In this document: in pieces, positions 8,713-17,743 of the stretch
Layout of the letters: every line of letters begins with the position of its first letter
Numbering within the stretch: the stretch's first letter is position 1
From: JARIHD01 sp964610985
Lineage (GTDB): Bacteria > Patescibacteriota > Saccharimonadia > Saccharimonadales > UBA4665
Length of the DNA stretch: 64,000 nucleotides
Reading direction: 5' to 3'
Assembly (NCBI GenBank): GCA_964610985.1
Contig: CAZSZJ010000002.1
Coordinates: 1-64,000, forward strand
Made by a program: the position numbers and the translations under genes
Notes under the pieces: generated by a model
What the model was told of the DNA's origin: nothing
Database searches by the model: none
Seen by the model: the letters and a program-made list of their open reading frames with translations, nothing else

Positions 8713-10016
8713 CCGACTTGTGTGACCGCCTCTGTCATTTCTGTTTGGTTGGGGTCTATTTTGGCGACTGCGTTTCGGATTGTTAGTTGATCGCAAAGCT
8801 CTTTCATAAGAGCTACGCATCTGTAACGCAAATCCAGGTGCTGAGTGATGGGCTTAATGAAGTTCTCGCCGTGCCCGATACCGAGACCAAGATCGGCTGA
8901 GACGCGCTGTACCTCTGTAAATTTGTGATGTGTTGGCATGGATAATCCCGGGCCGGTAGCCATATGAAAAAGTATAATTGCCGCCTGCTTTAGAAATGCT
9001 CGTGGCAGAACTATATGCGGATTGCGCTTTAGGGGTTCATGGCTAACTTCCACGGCCATGTCGGCAAGCGCGCGGTTGGCTATGGTGGTGAGCTGGTCGG
9101 GGGCAAAGAAATCAGTCTTCTGGAGGCGTGAGGTTAATGTTTCTGACTCTTTTTCGTAGTTCTCACCGAGAAAACGTAGGGCCTGGGCAAATAATATCCT
9201 CCGTTTTAAGCGTTCTTTCGTTTTTGATTGGGGAGTTCCGGGAAGTAGATAGGATAGGTTGTTGTGTATATTGTTAAATGCATCCAAGAGTATAATTTTT
9301 TGCTTGTCCGCATCATCGGGGACGAGTTCCTGGCTCTTTTTAAGATAGCGATATACCGGTCCGACCCCTGAGGTTTGGCTCAATTCGTGTAATCCATCCA
9401 GGAATGCTGTTTGTTGTTGCTCTATTTTTGTGTGTGGGTGGAGCTTTTGCTCGGCTTTGGGACTCGCACGCCGTGGCGGACCGGGAATGGGTTTCTGGGG
9501 CGGTTTTGGATTTGACGGCGGATTAGGGATTACTAGTGGTTCGTTGTTTTTTGTAGGCAGCAATACTTCGGCTGGCGGGCTTGCGGCTTCTGGCGTGGAT
9601 GCCTCTGCTTTCGCTTCAGCGACGAAAATGGCCTTGGAAGCCCAGGAATAAAGACGTGGCGACGAGCCTCGGGCTGTGAGTATCCTTACTCCCAGGGCAT
9701 GATTGATGATATCTAGCTCTTCAAGGGCGACGCGGGTGGTTCTGTCGGCAATGCTCTCCCCTGTTTTGGCTTCTATTAGATTGCTCAATTCGCTTAGTGT
9801 ATATTCGCGGTCGGCTTCGCCGTGCAGGACTTTGATAAGATTGAGGGTGACTGACTGGAGGGTCATTTTGAACGGCCCATTATCTTTCGAAGAATCGTGC
9901 TCATTCGGAGGAATATCGTATAGAATAGTGTCACCATTAAGAAGTGGGACTCTTATAAGGTCCCGGTGAAGATCTTCCGGAGGAAAGTCCTGCGAGGGAT
10001 GGGTTTCACTACTCAT
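8709..10016 (-). CDS. Hypothetical protein with N-terminal winged-helix-like domain
   Basis: The 435-residue product is not recognised as a whole. Residues around 50-120 look like a winged helix: a helix-rich stretch (TLSELSNLIEAKTG) followed by a helix and a beta hairpin. A long proline-rich linker (about 150-200) separates this from a mostly alpha-helical C-terminal half. There is no signal peptide or membrane helix. A DNA-binding or scaffold role is possible but unproven. A TATTAT box lies 17 bases before the start, and the gene stands alone. Confidence 0.7.
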   Translation of the reverse strand: MSSETHPSQDFPPEDLHRDLIRVPLLNGDTILYDIPPNEHDSSKDNGPFKMTLQSVTLNLIKVLHGEADREYTLSELSNLIEAKTGESIADRTTRVALEELDIINHALGVRILTARGSSPRLYSWASKAIFVAEAKAEASTPEAASPPAEVLLPTKNNEPLVIPNPPSNPKPPQKPIPGPPRRASPKAEQKLHPHTKIEQQQTAFLDGLHELSQTSGVGPVYRYLKKSQELVPDDADKQKIILLDAFNNIHNNLSYLLPGTPQSKTKERLKRRILFAQALRFLGENYEKESETLTSRLQKTDFFAPDQLTTIANRALADMAVEVSHEPLKRNPHIVLPRAFLKQAAIILFHMATGPGLSMPTHHKFTEVQRVSADLGLGIGHGENFIKPITQHLDLRYRCVALMKELCDQLTIRNAVAKIDPNQTEMTEAVTQVG

Positions 10017-10150
10017 AACGAGGTCGTTATTTCATAATATTTTAACATATCTTTCAATTTCTGGAAAAGTGTTGGATTTTTCCTAATTTAACAAACATAT
10101 GTCCGCATATTATGTGGAGACAAACTAAAAATAAGGAAAAAAAGGGCTTT

Positions 10151-11755
10151 ATGGTAAGAAAAAGATTACGTGCGCTACTGCTGGTGATGCTCAGTGTGCT
10201 GACGCTCGCTGGTCTGAACGGCGGCCAGGCAGTGCTTGCGCAGGCTGAAAGACCGAAGGTACAAGACATTCGTTGGGGTGCCTGTCCGACAGAAATTTCT
10301 CATGAAATGCCAAATCTCCAATGCGGAACGCTGCAAGTGCCCTTGGATTATCGCCGGCCAAACGGCAAACAGATAACAGTTGCGGTGTCTAAATTGTCGG
10401 CTGCCGACCCAAGTCAGCGTCGCGGTTCGCTCTTTTTGAATCCGGGCGGGCCGGGCGGAACCGGTCTGGACATGCCGCTATGGATGAGCATGTTGTTTCC
10501 GCAGAGCATTTTGAACCAATATGATCTGATCGGCTTTGACCCCCGTTTTGTCGGCCACAGTACGCCGATAACGTGCGGCCTGTCGTATGAGGAGTCGTTA
10601 GAGGCTGTGCCACCGCTTGAACAACGCGGTGGATTTGATAATACCGCTCGCTTTATGCGCAAAGTTGCTGAAGGTTGTGAACGCAATTCAGGCGCCAAGC
10701 TACCATTCGCGACCACTGCCAATACGGCGCGTGATATGGACATGATCCGTGGCGCGCTCGGTGACGCCAAATTGTCCTACTTTGGGTATTCGTACGGTAC
10801 ATACCTGGGCGGTGTCTATGCTGGATTGTACCCCAATAACACCGACCGGATTATTCTGGACAGCGCGACGAATCCGCGCGGTGCATGGCGCGACATGTTT
10901 CGTTCTTGGGGGCCGGGCGGCGAACAGCGCTTTCCTGACTTTGCGCAGTTTGCGGCCGATACCAATGACTTTTACCACCTGGGTGCCACCCAAGAAGAGG
11001 TGCGTGCAACCTACTTCCGTCTGATGGACAAGCTCAAGAGTGACCCTCTTACCATAGACGGCATGAAGCTTGACGACGTTTGGTTCCGCGTCCTAACTTT
11101 CTCGGCACTGTATAGTGACATTAATCTTCCTTTCTTGGCTGCGTTTTGGCAGCTGGTAAACGAGGACGCCCCTGCCACCGCTATGAGCCAGCCGCTGCGC
11201 AAGCTGATGGATACCAGGCATGACTCTTCGCCAAACGTTCCTGTAGATAACTCGTCCGCATCAGCGCTTGCTATCCTGTGCGGGGATGTAAAGTGGTCAA
11301 CGTACGTCAATCAGTACAAACAAGAATTTAATGCTGACAAAAAGCAGTTTCCGTTGTTTGGCGCGTTGGGCTCCAACATCTGGCCGTGTGCTTTTTGGCG
11401 GGCGAAATCTGTAGAGCTGCCCGTAACGATTGACGGCAACGGCCCTGCAAATAATATTTTGGTGTTACAAAACTTACGCGACCCGGCCACCCCTTACTGG
11501 AACGGTGCGGAGATGCGCAGTACACTGGGCAAACGCGCCCGGCTGGTAACTGTTGACCAAGGTGGTCACGGTGCGGCGTTTGTTGGCTTTAACAACTGCG
11601 CCACCGATGCGGCTACCGGCTTTTTGACCAAAGGAACCTTCCCTTCGGTTGACAAGTACTGCCCATCTGACATGACCATGAGTCAAAAACGCTCGCTTGT
11701 CTCGCCTGACCACGAACGCGCCATCAATGAAATATACCAAAAGATTCTTTGGTAG
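10151..11755 (+). CDS. Secreted alpha/beta-hydrolase, S33 tripeptidyl-aminopeptidase-like
   Basis: The ATG at 10151 gives a clean signal peptide (basic start, hydrophobic core, cleavage near AQA, about residue 32) and follows a purine-rich AAGG/AAAGGG site. The mature part is an alpha/beta-hydrolase of the SCO7095/Tap type: oxyanion loop NPGGPGGTG, nucleophile elbow FGYSYGTYLGG, and a C-terminal TAP-like segment (ILVLQNLRDPATPYW ... DQGGHG) that supplies the Asp and His. These enzymes remove short peptides from the N terminus of substrates outside the cell, which would suit an organism that scavenges amino acids. Length (534 aa) is normal for the family. A strong terminator follows. Confidence 0.88.
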   Translation: MVRKRLRALLLVMLSVLTLAGLNGGQAVLAQAERPKVQDIRWGACPTEISHEMPNLQCGTLQVPLDYRRPNGKQITVAVSKLSAADPSQRRGSLFLNPGGPGGTGLDMPLWMSMLFPQSILNQYDLIGFDPRFVGHSTPITCGLSYEESLEAVPPLEQRGGFDNTARFMRKVAEGCERNSGAKLPFATTANTARDMDMIRGALGDAKLSYFGYSYGTYLGGVYAGLYPNNTDRIILDSATNPRGAWRDMFRSWGPGGEQRFPDFAQFAADTNDFYHLGATQEEVRATYFRLMDKLKSDPLTIDGMKLDDVWFRVLTFSALYSDINLPFLAAFWQLVNEDAPATAMSQPLRKLMDTRHDSSPNVPVDNSSASALAILCGDVKWSTYVNQYKQEFNADKKQFPLFGALGSNIWPCAFWRAKSVELPVTIDGNGPANNILVLQNLRDPATPYWNGAEMRSTLGKRARLVTVDQGGHGAAFVGFNNCATDAATGFLTKGTFPSVDKYCPSDMTMSQKRSLVSPDHERAINEIYQKILW

Positions 11756-11773
11756 AGACAATATAAAAAACGT

Positions 11774-11804
11774 AAAAAGAGCGGCTTTCTGGGCCGCTCT
11801 TTTT
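11774..11804. terminator. Bidirectional terminator
   Basis: AAAAAGAGCGGC (11774-11785) pairs perfectly with GCCGCTCTTTTT (11793-11804). It serves the hydrolase gene and, in the other direction, the convergent gene ending at 11803. Confidence 0.85.
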
Positions 11805-12297
11805 AGTATGGACAGACTTTGGTGATTGAACGTACTTGCAATTGCTGTTTGTCAAAGACGTGGGCATGCGTTTGCCAATACTCTTTGCTGGCTGGGGTTT
11901 CGGTTTTGCTACCGGGCGGCGATGGACGCGCGCGGCCCATCCTAACGTTTTCTAGCTGATATTCCTTGTTGTCATCGAGGATCATCATGATAGTAACGTA
12001 TTTGGTTGGTTTGGGTTTGCCATTTTTGACAAAGCGCATAAAAACTGGGTCACGCGCCAGCTGAGCGTAAAAAATGGTGTCCGTTTCGGACGTTTTTATG
12101 ACATAGTTATGACCGACAATCCGGCCCATATCTTGTTCTATGGCGACCATGGGTCCTTTGGCGGTCGTTACGGCGAGTATCTCTTTGACCATGCCAAGTA
12201 AGTGCGGCTGAAAAGCAATCTGTGCCGCCGCCGAAGATTGAACCAGATCAACATTGACTAAGATACCATTTTTGGTGAGGCCTATGGGGTGCTTCAT
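11803..12297 (-). CDS. Hypothetical protein coupled to an ATP-grasp enzyme
   Basis: A soluble 164-residue protein with no family I can name. It starts inside the end of the ATP-grasp gene (ATGA, four-base overlap), so the two are translated together and probably act together. The sequence alternates beta-like stretches with a conserved-looking central segment (VGHNYVIKTSETDTIFYAQ). It is the last gene of the RRM/ATP-grasp operon, and its stop lies at the edge of the terminator hairpin. Confidence 0.65.
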   Translation of the reverse strand: MKHPIGLTKNGILVNVDLVQSSAAAQIAFQPHLLGMVKEILAVTTAKGPMVAIEQDMGRIVGHNYVIKTSETDTIFYAQLARDPVFMRFVKNGKPKPTKYVTIMMILDDNKEYQLENVRMGRARPSPPGSKTETPASKEYWQTHAHVFDKQQLQVRSITKVCPY

Positions 12298-13091
12298 GCG
12301 GCTACCGGTTGTATTACTAAAGGTTGGCTTGCGATGGGGTCATCGTTCGGTGCTTGATCTTGAACGATCGCTTCCAAAAATAAGCGGGCTACATCTACGG
12401 ATGGGCCTATCGACGGCGCATGAAACCATTTAAAGCCGGGTGCGGTGTTAACCTCGAGCACATGCACCCGACCGAGATCATCTATCAGATAGTCTACGGC
12501 TGCAAATTTGAGGCCGAGCGTGTCGGTAATATGCCGCGACATCTCGACAAGTGCGGGTTTCCAATCTTTTCGTGCAAACGAAATGCGTTGTAACGCTCGT
12601 GTTGCTTGCACCGAAACGCCGTAATCGCTGCGGTGGACACCAACCACATCATCTTTTAGTACTAAATAGCGCATCTCGACGCCTGAAATATATTGTTCCA
12701 GAATGTAATCGGTAATCTTGAGCTGCAGCAATTGAGCGTCCGTAGTTATGATATTTATATCACGCGCGCCGGAACCATTGACCGGCTTGGCAATTATCTT
12801 TTTATGCTTGGCTAGAAATAACTGGGCCTCAGCATGAGTGCGCGGTCGGGCAAACGGTATGTTCGGTAACCCGTTTCGCTCCAGAATAAGCCGCGTCATA
12901 TATTTGTCTTTCGCTAGGCTGGCACTCACTTGCGAATTGAGCGGGCTGCGGGCGAAGTTAATATACTGCTCTTCGCCCGCAATGGTAACAACAAACGGCC
13001 CTTTGAATGTGAGCCATGAGGGTTGAAGTCCCATCTTTTCGGCCGCCCTAAACAGTAGCTCAGATGTACCGAGTTTTAGGTTGTTAGACAT
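12294..13091 (-). CDS. ATP-grasp ligase-like protein
   Basis: The 265-residue protein has the ATP-grasp fold: a lysine in KKIIAKPVNGSGARDI for ATP binding, EQYISGVEMRYLVL in the central domain, and the metal-binding end VHVLEVNTAPGF. It resembles the RimK/cyanophycin-synthetase branch, which joins an amino acid to a carboxylate through an acyl phosphate. The substrate is unknown. It lies 12 bases after the RRM gene and overlaps the following gene by four bases, forming a three-gene operon. Confidence 0.82.
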   Translation of the reverse strand: MSNNLKLGTSELLFRAAEKMGLQPSWLTFKGPFVVTIAGEEQYINFARSPLNSQVSASLAKDKYMTRLILERNGLPNIPFARPRTHAEAQLFLAKHKKIIAKPVNGSGARDINIITTDAQLLQLKITDYILEQYISGVEMRYLVLKDDVVGVHRSDYGVSVQATRALQRISFARKDWKPALVEMSRHITDTLGLKFAAVDYLIDDLGRVHVLEVNTAPGFKWFHAPSIGPSVDVARLFLEAIVQDQAPNDDPIASQPLVIQPVAA

Positions 13092-13103
13092 ATGTGTCAG
13101 TCC

Positions 13104-13418
13104 TTAACGGCGCTGAAAGCCACCACGGAAGTTGTTGCCACCACCGCCGCCACCATTGCGGGGACGATCTTCGCGTGGGCGTGCTACGTTGACTACAATG
13201 ATCCGACCTTCGAATTCTTTGCCGTCAAGTGCGTTAATAGCAGCTTGAGCTGCCTCTTGAGATTCCATTTCTACAAAACCGAAGCCTTTGGAGCGCTGGC
13301 TGTCGCGGTCGGTAGCGACCTGGGCGCTGACTACAACGCCGTACTGCGCAAAGAGATCGTTAAGTGATGCGTCAGTTGTGTCGAAGGAAAGTTTTCCTAC
13401 AAATAATTTAGTTGCCAT
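13104..13418 (-). CDS. RRM RNA-binding protein with Gly/Arg tail
   Basis: A 104-residue single RNA-recognition-motif protein. RNP2 is KLFVGKL (residues 4-10) and RNP1 is SKGFGFVEM, followed by a Gly/Arg/Asn-rich tail. This is the architecture of the cold-inducible Rbp proteins of cyanobacteria and other bacteria. It should bind single-stranded RNA in the cytoplasm. GAAAGG lies upstream of the ATG. The promoter at 13543-13548 leaves a 5' leader of about 120 nt, unlike the short leaders of most genes here, which may allow temperature-dependent control as in other bacterial RRM genes. It heads an operon with the ATP-grasp gene. Confidence 0.92.
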   Translation of the reverse strand: MATKLFVGKLSFDTTDASLNDLFAQYGVVVSAQVATDRDSQRSKGFGFVEMESQEAAQAAINALDGKEFEGRIIVVNVARPREDRPRNGGGGGGNNFRGGFQRR

Positions 13419-13542
13419 ATGGTGTGAGCCTTTCTATAAGCTGATATTACACGAGACAGGGTCTTCGCTTGTAACCGAGAATAGAATGAGCTTTGCCGCA
13501 CCACTATATGCTGGGATAAAGTTAAGAATAACTTGCCTTCTA

Positions 13543-13551
13543 AGTATAGCA
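13543..13551 (-). promoter_or_regulatory. Extended -10 promoter of the RRM operon
   Basis: On the minus strand TGC-TATACT forms an extended -10 box, with TATACT at 13543-13548. The predicted transcript starts near 13536 and has a leader of about 118 nt. Confidence 0.5.
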
Positions 13552-13585
13552 CGCAACGAGAGTATTCCCTAGGGGGGGTACTCGC

Positions 13586-14302
13586 TTATTGGCGGATGAG
13601 GCGCCCTGAGAGGTCGCCCCACTCCAAAAGCTTTTGGCAATTCAGCGTCTCCCAGCCGGGCAGCCTGCCGTAAGCGACCATTTCGTCATTCATGGGGTTA
13701 ACGACGACCGGGTGGCGGGCCATTTCTAGTACGGGTAGATCTGCGTTTGCGTCGCCAAATGCCCGATGCAGCTCGGCATTTACGCCAAACTCAAGACGGA
13801 GGCTGGCCGCTGCCCGGCCAAGTTTTGCCCACTTGTTGCCCATCGAGCCCTTGTTGCCAGCGGCGTCGGCTTCGTATTCTGCATTGGATTTTCCGATTGC
13901 CACTGCGGCGCCGATTTTGCGCCCAAAGGCTTCGATAAAGTCATGCGGGCCGTCGGAAATAATAATAAGCGGGCCTTCTTCCTTGGCTTCCTCAATCCTT
14001 GGTCGCATTTCGTCGTATGTATCGTTGTCCCAACGCTCGGCGACGAGTTCGGTAGCCTCTGCCATAAGATGCGGAGGAACATCTGCCGTCAGGAGATGAA
14101 AGACTTTGTTCATGGCCCGGATGTATTTGAGTAACCCACCTTCTGCCGCCGGGTCATTGAACGCGTCGATTTCGGCCAGCAGATCGGCATGTTCCGTAAG
14201 CGCCCCGACTTGGACTAATCCTTCGACCCCATGTATGTTGGTCGGTCCATGCGTGGTGCACCGGTCAATATCAAGTGCGGCTACTCTCTTCAAGTGGTTC
14301 AA
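13586..14302 (-). CDS. HAD-superfamily phosphatase (phosphoserine phosphatase-like)
   Basis: The start is a TTG at 14302, chosen because AAGGAG (14310-14315) sits seven bases upstream and the protein then opens directly on the HAD core; no ATG lies in that position. The 238-residue enzyme has motif I as ALDIDRCTT (DxDx with Cys where Thr/Val is usual), motif II Ser in IIISDGPHDF, and motif IV GDANADLPVLE. An alpha-helical cap of the HAD-I type lies between motifs I and II. It should hydrolyse a small phosphomonoester; the substrate is unknown. Confidence 0.8.
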   Translation of the reverse strand: MNHLKRVAALDIDRCTTHGPTNIHGVEGLVQVGALTEHADLLAEIDAFNDPAAEGGLLKYIRAMNKVFHLLTADVPPHLMAEATELVAERWDNDTYDEMRPRIEEAKEEGPLIIISDGPHDFIEAFGRKIGAAVAIGKSNAEYEADAAGNKGSMGNKWAKLGRAAASLRLEFGVNAELHRAFGDANADLPVLEMARHPVVVNPMNDEMVAYGRLPGWETLNCQKLLEWGDLSGRLIRQ

Positions 14303-14393
14303 GCGGAAACTCCTTTTTACCGACCAACAATAAGTCAATGTGGTCCTGAAGGTCAAGCATTAAGCGAGTTTGGCATGCATATTCGTCGTCCGA

Positions 14394-15293
14394 CTAAAAG
14401 TCGGCGATAACCAGTTTTTTCATCTCCATCATCTTGGCGTAGGCGTCTGGCTTTTTCAAAAGTTCTTCAACGCCTGCGGGCACGATTTGCCAGCTAACAC
14501 CCCATTCGTCCTTGCACCAGCCGCATTGTTCGGCTTCTTTAACTTTGGAGAGCTTTTCCCAAAAATAGTCGATCTCGGCCTGGTCTTTGCAGACGACCGA
14601 CAGCGAAATGGCCTCGTTAAAGGTAAAGTTTTGTTCGACGCCGGAATCCATGGCTGCAAGCCACTGGCCGGCCAAAGTAAAATCGGCAAACATGAGTGCA
14701 TCGGCTTTGGCCGGCCCAGTATCTCGCCCATAGCGTGCGACCGTGCCGACTTTTGCATCCTTAAAGATTGAGACGTAAAAGTTCATCGCTTCTTCGGCTC
14801 GGTTGGTGACGTCGCCCGAAAACATGAGCGCTGGAATGATAAATGGACGCGGTTCACCGTCCGGGTCGGTTAGGATGAGTTGCCAGGTAATGCCGTAGCG
14901 GTCCTCGACCCAGCCGTAGCGTTTACTATACGGATATTCGTCGAGCGGCATAAGTACCTTGCCACCGTCGCTCAGTTTTGCCCAGAGTTCGTCCAGGTGT
15001 TCGCGTGCTTGGTCGTCCCGCGATGGGTCAAAATTGACCATGAACGAAATCGACGGATTAGGTTTGAATATCGGTCCGCCGTTGATGGCAGTAAACCGCA
15101 TGCCGCCTAGTTCGAATTCGATGGTCAGTTCCTTGCCGGCCATATCGAGCTGAAAATCAGCCAGGCCCTCCCCGCGGGTCTTGGGATAGTAAAAAGTAGA
15201 AATGATTTTGGCGTCCGGAAAGGCCGAAACGTAAAAATCGACTGGCTCTTTGATGCCGTCAAACCAAAGGTTAGGTGTAATTTTTTGTTGCAT
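14394..15293 (-). CDS. Tandem VOC/PhnB-like protein
   Basis: Two PhnB-type (3-demethylubiquinone-9 methyltransferase-like) vicinal-oxygen-chelate domains are fused in 299 residues. Each opens with a similar segment (ITPNLWFDG ... FYVSAFPDAKI; and PALMFSGDV ... FYVSIFKDAKV) and ends in a W-Q strand. The family name is historical; many members are metal- or drug-binding proteins of unknown reaction. I chose the ATG at 15293, preceded by AGAGGA, which places the start on the first domain; in-frame codons further upstream have no ribosome site. Confidence 0.85.
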   Translation of the reverse strand: MQQKITPNLWFDGIKEPVDFYVSAFPDAKIISTFYYPKTRGEGLADFQLDMAGKELTIEFELGGMRFTAINGGPIFKPNPSISFMVNFDPSRDDQAREHLDELWAKLSDGGKVLMPLDEYPYSKRYGWVEDRYGITWQLILTDPDGEPRPFIIPALMFSGDVTNRAEEAMNFYVSIFKDAKVGTVARYGRDTGPAKADALMFADFTLAGQWLAAMDSGVEQNFTFNEAISLSVVCKDQAEIDYFWEKLSKVKEAEQCGWCKDEWGVSWQIVPAGVEELLKKPDAYAKMMEMKKLVIADF

Positions 15294-15433
15294 AATATCC
15301 TCTGAATTTAAGTTTGGCTTCGGGCGTGGGCTCCCAATGAGGCACAAGCCTATACATGTATGGTACCGCATTTCACCTGAACCATGGGTCAATTTTTATG
15401 CTTATCTGGTGGCGGAGGACTATGAATATATGA

Positions 15434-15439
15434 TATAAA
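15434..15439 (+). promoter_or_regulatory. -10 box of a leaderless transcript
   Basis: TATAAA preceded by TGA forms an extended -10 that ends six bases before the ATG at 15446. Transcription would therefore start at or within a few bases of the start codon. Confidence 0.5.
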
Positions 15440-15445
15440 GTTGCG

Positions 15446-16639
15446 ATGCGCGCACAAGAATATGTAGAAGCCTTCCCGAGAACATTGCCTGCTTACGAAG
15501 CTGATCTGGCGGAGCCATGGCGCCTCGAAGATCCGCACGAACAATCGCTAGGTTGGTCGTATAGGTTTGGCAAATTGCTCCACGCTCAACTGCTGGGTCA
15601 AGGGCCGGAGGCGGAGTCCCCCATGGGCCCCGGACCCTTCCAGTTGTATGCAGACTGGAACTTTCGGATTGCAAAAAAACAGTTTCTTCTGTTCGATGAC
15701 CACGGAGAGGATAGAGAGCACCGTAATGCCGCCAACTTTCATGCGCTCAACAGAAATATTATGCCAATGTGGAATGATTTTTTCTCTGCCGAGATTCAGA
15801 CTAGGATGCCTCTTCGTGCACAAATGGGACGTCGTCAGTACATGCTTGAACTTATGCAACAGGCGTTGGCCCAGGAGGCTATGATATATCTTCTGAGCCG
15901 CGATCAATACATAAAGGATAAGGGCGGCACACACGCTTTGTTTAAGCAGGAAAAACTTCCGGACGGACGCCTTGTGCCCCGTGGAGGGTTTACGGAGCTT
16001 GTAGGCGGAGCCATAGGTGTTATGGAAGAATTTGACCTGGCGATTGGCGGTGTAGAGGCGCTACGTCGCTATCCGGATCTTTTAGGCGAGAACACGCTGT
16101 TACTGCCAGGGCCTGTCCAGTTCGAAAAGACTAATCGGGCCACCAACGCCGACCTCATTTATTACGATCCGACTCCGGGTCAGGAGCGCGCCATTGGTTT
16201 GCAGGCCAAGATGTCGGTTAACCATGAAGACGTGCGGGCTATCGATCCAAACAGGGTTGTTCTTTTTGACGGAAAGATCGATTTTAATAGCGTGCTCTCC
16301 GTGCGAACTACAAAAGGAAGTTCGGAAGAGGCGGTAGTGGCTTGGCCGGGTATGCTGGCAGCAAAGATTATGTCGCAGCTCAAAGTGACGGGAAAGCGCC
16401 GCTCCCCCATAATTGAAATAGGCCAAACACCGGCCGCCCTTTTGGCGTCGCGGGGAGTGGGCAAAATAAAAGGTCAAACCCGGGCAATAAAAGATCGGGG
16501 CGTGATAGCTGGCCGCATGTCTCACCTACAAGACAGTCTTGGAGCTATCGACTACGCGAAAGGGCTGATCGGCAACATAAAGATCGACCTGGATCAGGTA
16601 GCCAAAATTATTGCCGAACGTGTCGCGCCAAAATTGTAA
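15446..16639 (+). CDS. Hypothetical protein, possible PD-(D/E)xK-like fold
   Basis: A soluble 397-residue protein that I cannot assign. The N-terminal half is alpha-helical. The C-terminal half has a segment, DLIYYDPTPG followed by IGLQAKMS, that resembles the D ... (E/Q)xK core of restriction-endonuclease-like nucleases; this is only a motif-level resemblance. The start codon follows an extended -10 box, so the mRNA is probably leaderless. It stands alone, convergent with the next gene. Confidence 0.65.
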   Translation: MRAQEYVEAFPRTLPAYEADLAEPWRLEDPHEQSLGWSYRFGKLLHAQLLGQGPEAESPMGPGPFQLYADWNFRIAKKQFLLFDDHGEDREHRNAANFHALNRNIMPMWNDFFSAEIQTRMPLRAQMGRRQYMLELMQQALAQEAMIYLLSRDQYIKDKGGTHALFKQEKLPDGRLVPRGGFTELVGGAIGVMEEFDLAIGGVEALRRYPDLLGENTLLLPGPVQFEKTNRATNADLIYYDPTPGQERAIGLQAKMSVNHEDVRAIDPNRVVLFDGKIDFNSVLSVRTTKGSSEEAVVAWPGMLAAKIMSQLKVTGKRRSPIIEIGQTPAALLASRGVGKIKGQTRAIKDRGVIAGRMSHLQDSLGAIDYAKGLIGNIKIDLDQVAKIIAERVAPKL

Positions 16640-16661
16640 TTATATTTGCGGCTGCTATTAG

Positions 16662-17669
16662 CTAATGTTGCTCAAGGCTGTTTTTCCGGAGGGATATAAG
16701 TTTGCGCCGGGTAATTTCTGCGCTGATGGCCGCTGCGTTTTTATCATAGTCTACGGTTCTCGGCAGATCAGCAAACTCGATAACTGGTTGCTCTAGACGG
16801 TTGGCCATGCCCCACATAAAGGCGCGATCCTCGACGCTCAGCGTTTCGCCCAAAGTCATGCAGATCATAATATCTGCGGCGCGGCGGGTTGCGGCCAGGG
16901 TTTCGGCCGGACGGGTTGGTCGCTTCGCCCTACCCGTAAAGGCCTTTTCCAGGCCCACATTATAGGGTGGGGTGGTTCGGGAGACCTCCAAGGCGATCGC
17001 GCCGACAGTCAGCGTAACTACCAGATCGTTTACCACGTGTTCCCGGTATTTTACCGAAAGCGGCGCTTTTTTGACCCGATTCTTTTGGCAAGGGTGGAGG
17101 GTGTAGTAGTCGTGGTTGTCGTTGGCGATAATATTCCCCTCTTCACGCTCCAGGGCTAGATGAGGAAAATGATTCCCAAGGAGCATATACGGCGGGACAA
17201 TAAACTCCGATAGCTGGCCGCAATCATTGGCGCTAAGTTCCTCGCCGTCGAAAAAAGCCAGCATATGCCCGCTTAGTTCATCCTGGAGTTGTATCTTCAT
17301 GGCAGGCGTAATTTCTTGCCGTGCGGCGCGAGCGCGGGTCGTTGGTTCATAAGACAATAATCTTTTGGCACTCAAAAGAGTTTTGCTCCGTTCGTGGAGA
17401 CCGCGGTCTTGGATGTTTAGCAGGTCGGCTTGGGCGAGCTTAAAAACGCGGTCATCGTCCTCCGTCGAGGGCGTTGACAGTGCATATTCGTGGTATAGTT
17501 GTGCCCTTAAAAGGAGTTTGTAGGGGTTGGTGGCATCTTTTAGCTCGTCAAGTTGGCGCTCAAATTCCTCGGGTGAGATATGTTCGGCTGGGGCAAGCGA
17601 GTCTTCGGGGTGGGCGTAGTTTATCTCCGGCTGCATGTACGGATATGCTGGTCTCAGATGGTCACTCAT
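16662..17669 (-). CDS. Hypothetical protein (335 aa)
   Basis: Not recognised. The protein is soluble and charged. The N-terminal 130 residues look helical and partly coiled-coil. The C-terminal part has a segment rich in small hydrophobics (DLVVTLTVGAIALEVSRTTPPYNVG) and a final helical domain. A TATAAA box (17677-17682) ends seven bases before the ATG, again suggesting a leaderless mRNA. It stands alone between the 15446 gene and the dab operon. Confidence 0.65.
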   Translation of the reverse strand: MSDHLRPAYPYMQPEINYAHPEDSLAPAEHISPEEFERQLDELKDATNPYKLLLRAQLYHEYALSTPSTEDDDRVFKLAQADLLNIQDRGLHERSKTLLSAKRLLSYEPTTRARAARQEITPAMKIQLQDELSGHMLAFFDGEELSANDCGQLSEFIVPPYMLLGNHFPHLALEREEGNIIANDNHDYYTLHPCQKNRVKKAPLSVKYREHVVNDLVVTLTVGAIALEVSRTTPPYNVGLEKAFTGRAKRPTRPAETLAATRRAADIMICMTLGETLSVEDRAFMWGMANRLEQPVIEFADLPRTVDYDKNAAAISAEITRRKLISLRKNSLEQH

Positions 17670-17743
17670 TGGAATATTTATAATAAACTACTCTCTAATA
17701 TCCGGCAATAGAGGAAGCTGTCTCATGGCCGACGCCCCTGATC

